DNA from: TMP-86 sp031394735
GTDB lineage: Bacteria; Pseudomonadota; Gammaproteobacteria; Steroidobacterales; Steroidobacteraceae
Direction: 5' to 3'
NCBI GenBank assembly: GCA_031394735.1
Contig: JANMXI010000263.1
Coordinates: 24,377-88,376, forward strand
Length of the DNA stretch: 64,000 nt
The notes beneath the pieces are model-generated. The model did not search any database, had not been told where the DNA came from, and saw only the letters and a program-made list of their open reading frames with translations. The translations under genes and the position numbers were made by a program. Below, piece by piece: positions 60,425 through 64,000 of this stretch; position 1 is the stretch's first letter, and the number at the start of each line of letters is the position of its first letter.

Positions 60425-60949
60425 TCATGTGCGCTCCATGCGTATCTGGCGCACCAGGTACCAGACGATGGCCGAGTTGCAGACCACCACCAGCGCCTTG
60501 CCAACGCCCGGACGATGCGCCATTTCCCAGATTTCCAGCGGTATCAACGAACTGGTGACGATCACCGTAAGCCACTCCGCCCAGCGCTTGCCCATCCACA
60601 GGCCAATGCCCTCGGCGGTGAAGATGGCGGCATACGCCAGCGTGACGAACCCCAGGGCGTTGATCCGGCCCGGACTCAGTCCGCTGATGAATACCAGAGC
60701 GCGCCGCACCCAGTCCTGCTCCAGGCCGGAGGGCATGCTGGCCGCCCAACTGTAGAGGCGGGCGATGACCGATGCGTCGCGTAAGCGAAGGACTCCGTAC
60801 GCCGTCGCCAGCGCCAAAACCACTTTGGTGAGTTTGAACAGAGCGATGGCGCGCAAAACACCGAAGCGTGGCTTCGCGCTCGCGCCACGCGCCCCGTCAC
60901 GCGCCGGTGCGCGCGACGCTGCGCACGCCTTCCCCCTCCCCTTCCCCAC
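60425..60949 (-). CDS. DUF2127 membrane protein
   Basis: A 174-residue protein with a basic N-terminus and four hydrophobic segments (LFKLTKVVLALATAYGVL, ALGFVTLAYAAIFTAEGIGLWM, LTVIVTSSLIPLEIWEMA and ALVVVCNSAIVWYLV). FKLxK and the EGIGLWMGKRWAEWLTVI block are typical of DUF2127. Its role is unknown. The start is unsure, as the first 27 residues lack conservation marks. Confidence 0.8.
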   Translation of the reverse strand: MGKGRGKACAASRAPARDGARGASAKPRFGVLRAIALFKLTKVVLALATAYGVLRLRDASVIARLYSWAASMPSGLEQDWVRRALVFISGLSPGRINALGFVTLAYAAIFTAEGIGLWMGKRWAEWLTVIVTSSLIPLEIWEMAHRPGVGKALVVVCNSAIVWYLVRQIRMERT

Positions 60950-60955
60950 GCGTGT

Positions 60956-61366
60956 TTAGGCTCGACCGGCGGGCGGCTGAAAGCCGAGCGTCGCATCGAG
61001 CAACGCAGGAATGTCGAACACTGCGCGCTCCTCGTCGATGATGAGCGGCGCCACACCTGCGGCAGCCACCAGTGACGCCGGCACTTGAATGCGCTCCTGA
61101 TCGCGCATCACGGTCCAGGTGTCCAGCCGCTTGTCCTTGAACGCAAGGTTCAAGGCGCCCCAGCGCAGCAAGGCAGCCCTTGCAAGCGGCGTGTCGCCGC
61201 CCCATTGTTTCTGGGCAAGGGTCATGGCGCTGGTGGGTTGAATGTCGGCGTGCGGAAGCGTCATCAGGTCCTGAATGTACTTGACCATTTCTTCCGGCGG
61301 CACATGCAGGCTCATGTAGCGCTCCAGGCCGTCGATGGCAAGCGTGGAAGTGACCGGTTCATTCAT
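60956..61366 (-). CDS. Hypothetical protein
   Basis: A 136-residue cytoplasmic protein starting MNEPVTSTLAIDGLERYMSLH at 61366 (AGAGG upstream). It is a mixed alpha/beta protein without a motif I recognise; RDQERIQVPASLVAAAGVAPLIIDEERAVFDIPALLDATLGF is its longest regular part in segments. It is divergent from ygiD and lies 6 bases before the DUF2127 gene, so both may be one operon. Confidence 0.7.
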   Translation of the reverse strand: MNEPVTSTLAIDGLERYMSLHVPPEEMVKYIQDLMTLPHADIQPTSAMTLAQKQWGGDTPLARAALLRWGALNLAFKDKRLDTWTVMRDQERIQVPASLVAAAGVAPLIIDEERAVFDIPALLDATLGFQPPAGRA

Positions 61367-61448
61367 GGTGATGCAACCTCTTGAGGGACAAGGATACCTT
61401 GTTGGGGGCAGGCAGCCGACATTTCCAGGCGCAAAAAGGAGGTTTTTT

Positions 61449-62234
61449 ATGGAATTGAGCAAGCACACACGCATGCCCGCGCTGTTTGTGGGGCATGGCA
61501 GCCCCATGAACGCGTTGGCGGACAATCGCTATACCCAGGCCTTGCGCAATCAGGCGCGGAACATGCCGCGGCCGTCCGCTGTGCTGTGCGTCTCCGCGCA
61601 TTGGTACACCCATTGCACGTCGGTGACGGCCATGCCTAAACCTAAGACCATTCACGACTTCGGCGGCTTTCCCCAGGCGCTGTTCGAGGTTCAATATCCC
61701 GCGCCGGGAGATCCGCAGTTGGCCGAAAAAGTGCAATCGCTCTTGCAGCCCATGATAGTGCCGGCCGACTTTTCCTGGGGACTGGACCACGGCGCCTGGC
61801 AGGTGCTGGTGCACCTGTACCCGCAGGCGGACATTCCCGTCATCCAACTGTCCATTGACGCGACACAAAGCCCGCACTTTCACTATGACCTGGGACGTCG
61901 CCTGGCGCCGCTGCGCGAAGCAGGCGTCCTGCTGCTGGGCAGCGGCAACATCGTGCACAACCTGCGCCGCATGCAGCGAGTCGATGACGCGCCTGCCTTC
62001 GATTGGGCCGCGCGATTCGCGGCGGACGTGCGCACCGCGGTTCTCGCACGCGATCACGACAGTCTGATCAACTACGGTAAATTCGGCGAAGACGCGCGGC
62101 TGTCGGTGCCGACACCCGAACACTACCTGCCCTTGCTATACATTCTCGGTGCGCAGGCCGCCGCCGATCAAGCGCACGTATTCGTGGATGGAATCGAAAA
62201 CGGCTCGCTGGATATGATGAGCTTCAGCGTTTAG
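61449..62234 (+). CDS. ygiD: 4,5-DOPA dioxygenase extradiol family protein
   Basis: A 261-residue LigB-fold dioxygenase. Motifs HGSPMNAL, SAHWYTHCTSV, HDFGGFPQALFEVQYP and GLDHGAWQVL hold the expected metal ligands. AAGGAGG eight bases ahead supports the ATG. Homologues cleave catechol derivatives such as DOPA in vitro. The gene has no operator of the catabolic type; a link to ring cleavage is unproven. Confidence 0.94.
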   Translation: MELSKHTRMPALFVGHGSPMNALADNRYTQALRNQARNMPRPSAVLCVSAHWYTHCTSVTAMPKPKTIHDFGGFPQALFEVQYPAPGDPQLAEKVQSLLQPMIVPADFSWGLDHGAWQVLVHLYPQADIPVIQLSIDATQSPHFHYDLGRRLAPLREAGVLLLGSGNIVHNLRRMQRVDDAPAFDWAARFAADVRTAVLARDHDSLINYGKFGEDARLSVPTPEHYLPLLYILGAQAAADQAHVFVDGIENGSLDMMSFSV

Positions 62235-62246
62235 GCGCCGTGCGCG

Positions 62247-64000
62247 TCAGCGTTTCCAATCCGCCGCCAGCAGGGGCGGAAAAGAATCACGAGCGACGGG
62301 CCGGCTGAAGTAATAGCCCTGCGCTTCATCGCAGTCGATCTGGCGCAGGAAATGCATCTGATCCACGCTTTCGACACCCTCGGCCACCACCCGCAGACCC
62401 AGGTTGTGGCCCAGCGCCACGATAGCCTTGGCGATCGTGGCATCGTCCTTGTCGTTGAGCAGATCCTGCACGAAGGACCGGTCCACTTTGAGCCGGTCGA
62501 CCGGGAAGCGCTTCAGATAGCTCAAGCTCGAGTACCCGGTGCCGAAATCATCCACCGAAATCTGCACGCCGAGCTTCTTGATCGCATGCAGCATGTCGAG
62601 CATGTGGTCCGCGCCGTGCATGATCAGGCTTTCGGTGATTTCGATTTCCAGATATTTCGGATCCATGCCGGATTTGTCCAATGCATCGGAAATCGCCCGC
62701 ACCAATCCGTCGTGCCAGAATTGACGCGCTGAGACGTTCACGGACACACCGATGGGCGCAAGTCCGACATCCTGCCACGCCTTGTTTTGAGCGCAAGCCG
62801 TCTCCAGCACCCACGTGCCGATGGGCACGATCAGTCCGGTTTCCTCGGCCAGTGGAATGAAATTCCCCGGCATGATCATTTCCTGCGGCGAAATCTGCCA
62901 GCGGATGAGCGCCTCGGCGCCGACGCAGCGGCCGCTGCCCAGATCGACCCGCGGTTGATAATGCAGCACGAACTGGTCGCGCTCGATCGCACGGCGCAGC
63001 TTGCTTTCCAGCTCCAGCCGCTTGGTCATCTGCGCATTGAATTCGCGCGTGAAGAATTGAAAATTGTTGCGGCCGTTGTCCTTGGCGCGATACATGGCCG
63101 AATCGGCATGCTTGAGCAGGGATTGCGCGTCCGTGCCGTCATCCGGAAACATCGCCACCCCGATGCTGCAAGTGACCTTGAATTCTCCGTGCACCGAGGA
63201 CCAGGGTTCTGCAACAGTGCGCAGGAGCCGTTCGATGACGGCGCGCACCGGCGGCGAGCCCTCATGATCGGTCAGCAACAGCACGAATTCATCACCGCCC
63301 AGGCGTGCCAGCGTGTCAACTTCGCGCACGCAGGTCTTGATCCGTTGCGCCATGCACTTGAGCAGCTCGTCGCCAACGTGATGCCCAAGGCTGTCGTTGA
63401 TGAACTTGAAGCGGTCCAGGTCGATGAACGCGACCGCGAGTTTTTTCTTGTAGTTCGAACAGGTCAAGATCGCCTGCTCGACACGATCGTTGAGCAGCGA
63501 ACGGTTCGCAAGACCGGTCAGCGTGTCGTAGTTGGCCTGCTGTTCGATCCGCGCCTGATACAACTTGCGCTCGGTTTCAGCATCGCGCAGCGCGTGATCG
63601 GCCTCCTTACGCGCCGTGATGTCCTGGATCAATCCTTCATAGGCAATCGCCTGACCGCCGGGACCGGAAACCCCGATGCCGCGCTCCCACACCCAGTGGA
63701 TGCTGCCGTCCGCATGCACGATGCGATATTCCAGATCGAACGGTGTGGCGCAATCGGACGCCGATTCCACCAGGTGCCGCACCGAGTCGCGATCCTCCGG
63801 ATGAATCACGCGCTCATAGGCGACCTTGCGGGAAGTCGTGAAATCGTCGACGGAATAGCCGGTCAGCGGCAGACATCCATCGCTGACGAAGTCCATCGTC
63901 CAGGCCTCATCGTTACGGCAGCGATACACCATGCCCTGGATATTGCCCACCAGGGTTTTGAGCATGCGCGCGTATTCCTGCTCGCGCGACAGGTGATGGT
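62247..64000 (-). CDS. PAS-GGDEF-EAL signalling protein, 5' end cut off
   Basis: The frame stays open to base 64000, so the N-terminus lies outside. The visible 584 residues hold a PAS domain (VYRCRNDEAWTMDFVSDGCLPLTGY) with PAC segment, a GGDEF domain (LARLGGDEFVLLL) and an EAL domain (GAEALIRW, and DDFGTGYSSLSYLKRFPVD). Both enzyme motifs look intact, so it may make or degrade cyclic di-GMP. The end at 62247 is 13 bases from ygiD (convergent). Confidence 0.93.
   Translation of the reverse strand, partial: HHLSREQEYARMLKTLVGNIQGMVYRCRNDEAWTMDFVSDGCLPLTGYSVDDFTTSRKVAYERVIHPEDRDSVRHLVESASDCATPFDLEYRIVHADGSIHWVWERGIGVSGPGGQAIAYEGLIQDITARKEADHALRDAETERKLYQARIEQQANYDTLTGLANRSLLNDRVEQAILTCSNYKKKLAVAFIDLDRFKFINDSLGHHVGDELLKCMAQRIKTCVREVDTLARLGGDEFVLLLTDHEGSPPVRAVIERLLRTVAEPWSSVHGEFKVTCSIGVAMFPDDGTDAQSLLKHADSAMYRAKDNGRNNFQFFTREFNAQMTKRLELESKLRRAIERDQFVLHYQPRVDLGSGRCVGAEALIRWQISPQEMIMPGNFIPLAEETGLIVPIGTWVLETACAQNKAWQDVGLAPIGVSVNVSARQFWHDGLVRAISDALDKSGMDPKYLEIEITESLIMHGADHMLDMLHAIKKLGVQISVDDFGTGYSSLSYLKRFPVDRLKVDRSFVQDLLNDKDDATIAKAIVALGHNLGLRVVAEGVESVDQMHFLRQIDCDEAQGYYFSRPVARDSFPPLLAADWKR

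Overview
The window (64 kb, GC-rich, tightly packed genes, no rRNA, tRNA, CRISPR or transposase seen) looks like the chromosome of an aerobic gammaproteobacterium. Several TonB receptors, periplasmic PQQ enzymes, a glutathione-dependent formaldehyde pathway, an aerobic KorAB module and many oxygenases suggest a Steroidobacterales/Nevskiales-like lineage. That placement is inference from gene content, not from a marker gene.

From 1 to about 42.4 kb lies a catabolic region: three Rieske oxygenases (1734, 12789, 41003), one cytochrome P450 (27779), a 2Fe-2S ferredoxin (571) and a Rieske ferredoxin (8780), five short-chain dehydrogenases plus a sixth cut by the window start, a ketosynthase/HMG-CoA-synthase-like protein fused to DUF35 with a partner thiolase (13997-16625), a 2-oxoacid dehydrogenase complex (E1alpha, E1beta, E2) without an E3, two PQQ dehydrogenases, three M24 'aminopeptidase-fold' proteins with an altered metal-ligand set, three ABM proteins, SnoaL and EthD proteins, and two large TonB receptors. 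Nearly every operon here starts next to a copy of one inverted repeat, consensus AAACAGTCNTGACTGTTT (930, 12738, 23436, 23720, 34648, 40743, 40923). No such site was seen after 40.95 kb and no matching regulator is encoded in the window. I read this as one undescribed regulon for uptake and oxidation of a probably cyclic or terpenoid/aromatic compound; the substrate cannot be named from sequence.

Inside this region is a self-contained thiamine salvage operon (7120 down to 3113): a TPP riboswitch, a TonB receptor, a small thiamine-binding protein, a PnuT-type transporter and a thiamine/choline-kinase-like phosphotransferase. It may supply cofactor to the ThDP enzymes of the region (E1 at 31319-33317 and the decarboxylase-like enzyme at 9101-10693).

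From 42.4 kb to the end the content becomes housekeeping or general: a duplicated ABC ATPase, MBL hydrolase, fatty acid desaturase, frmA-fghA, a YceH protein, korAB with a GltD-like ferredoxin-linked oxidoreductase, a di-haem peroxidase, TPR proteins, a peptidyl-prolyl isomerase, a 6-phosphogluconate dehydrogenase, PCuAC, uppP, ygiD and a truncated PAS-GGDEF-EAL protein.
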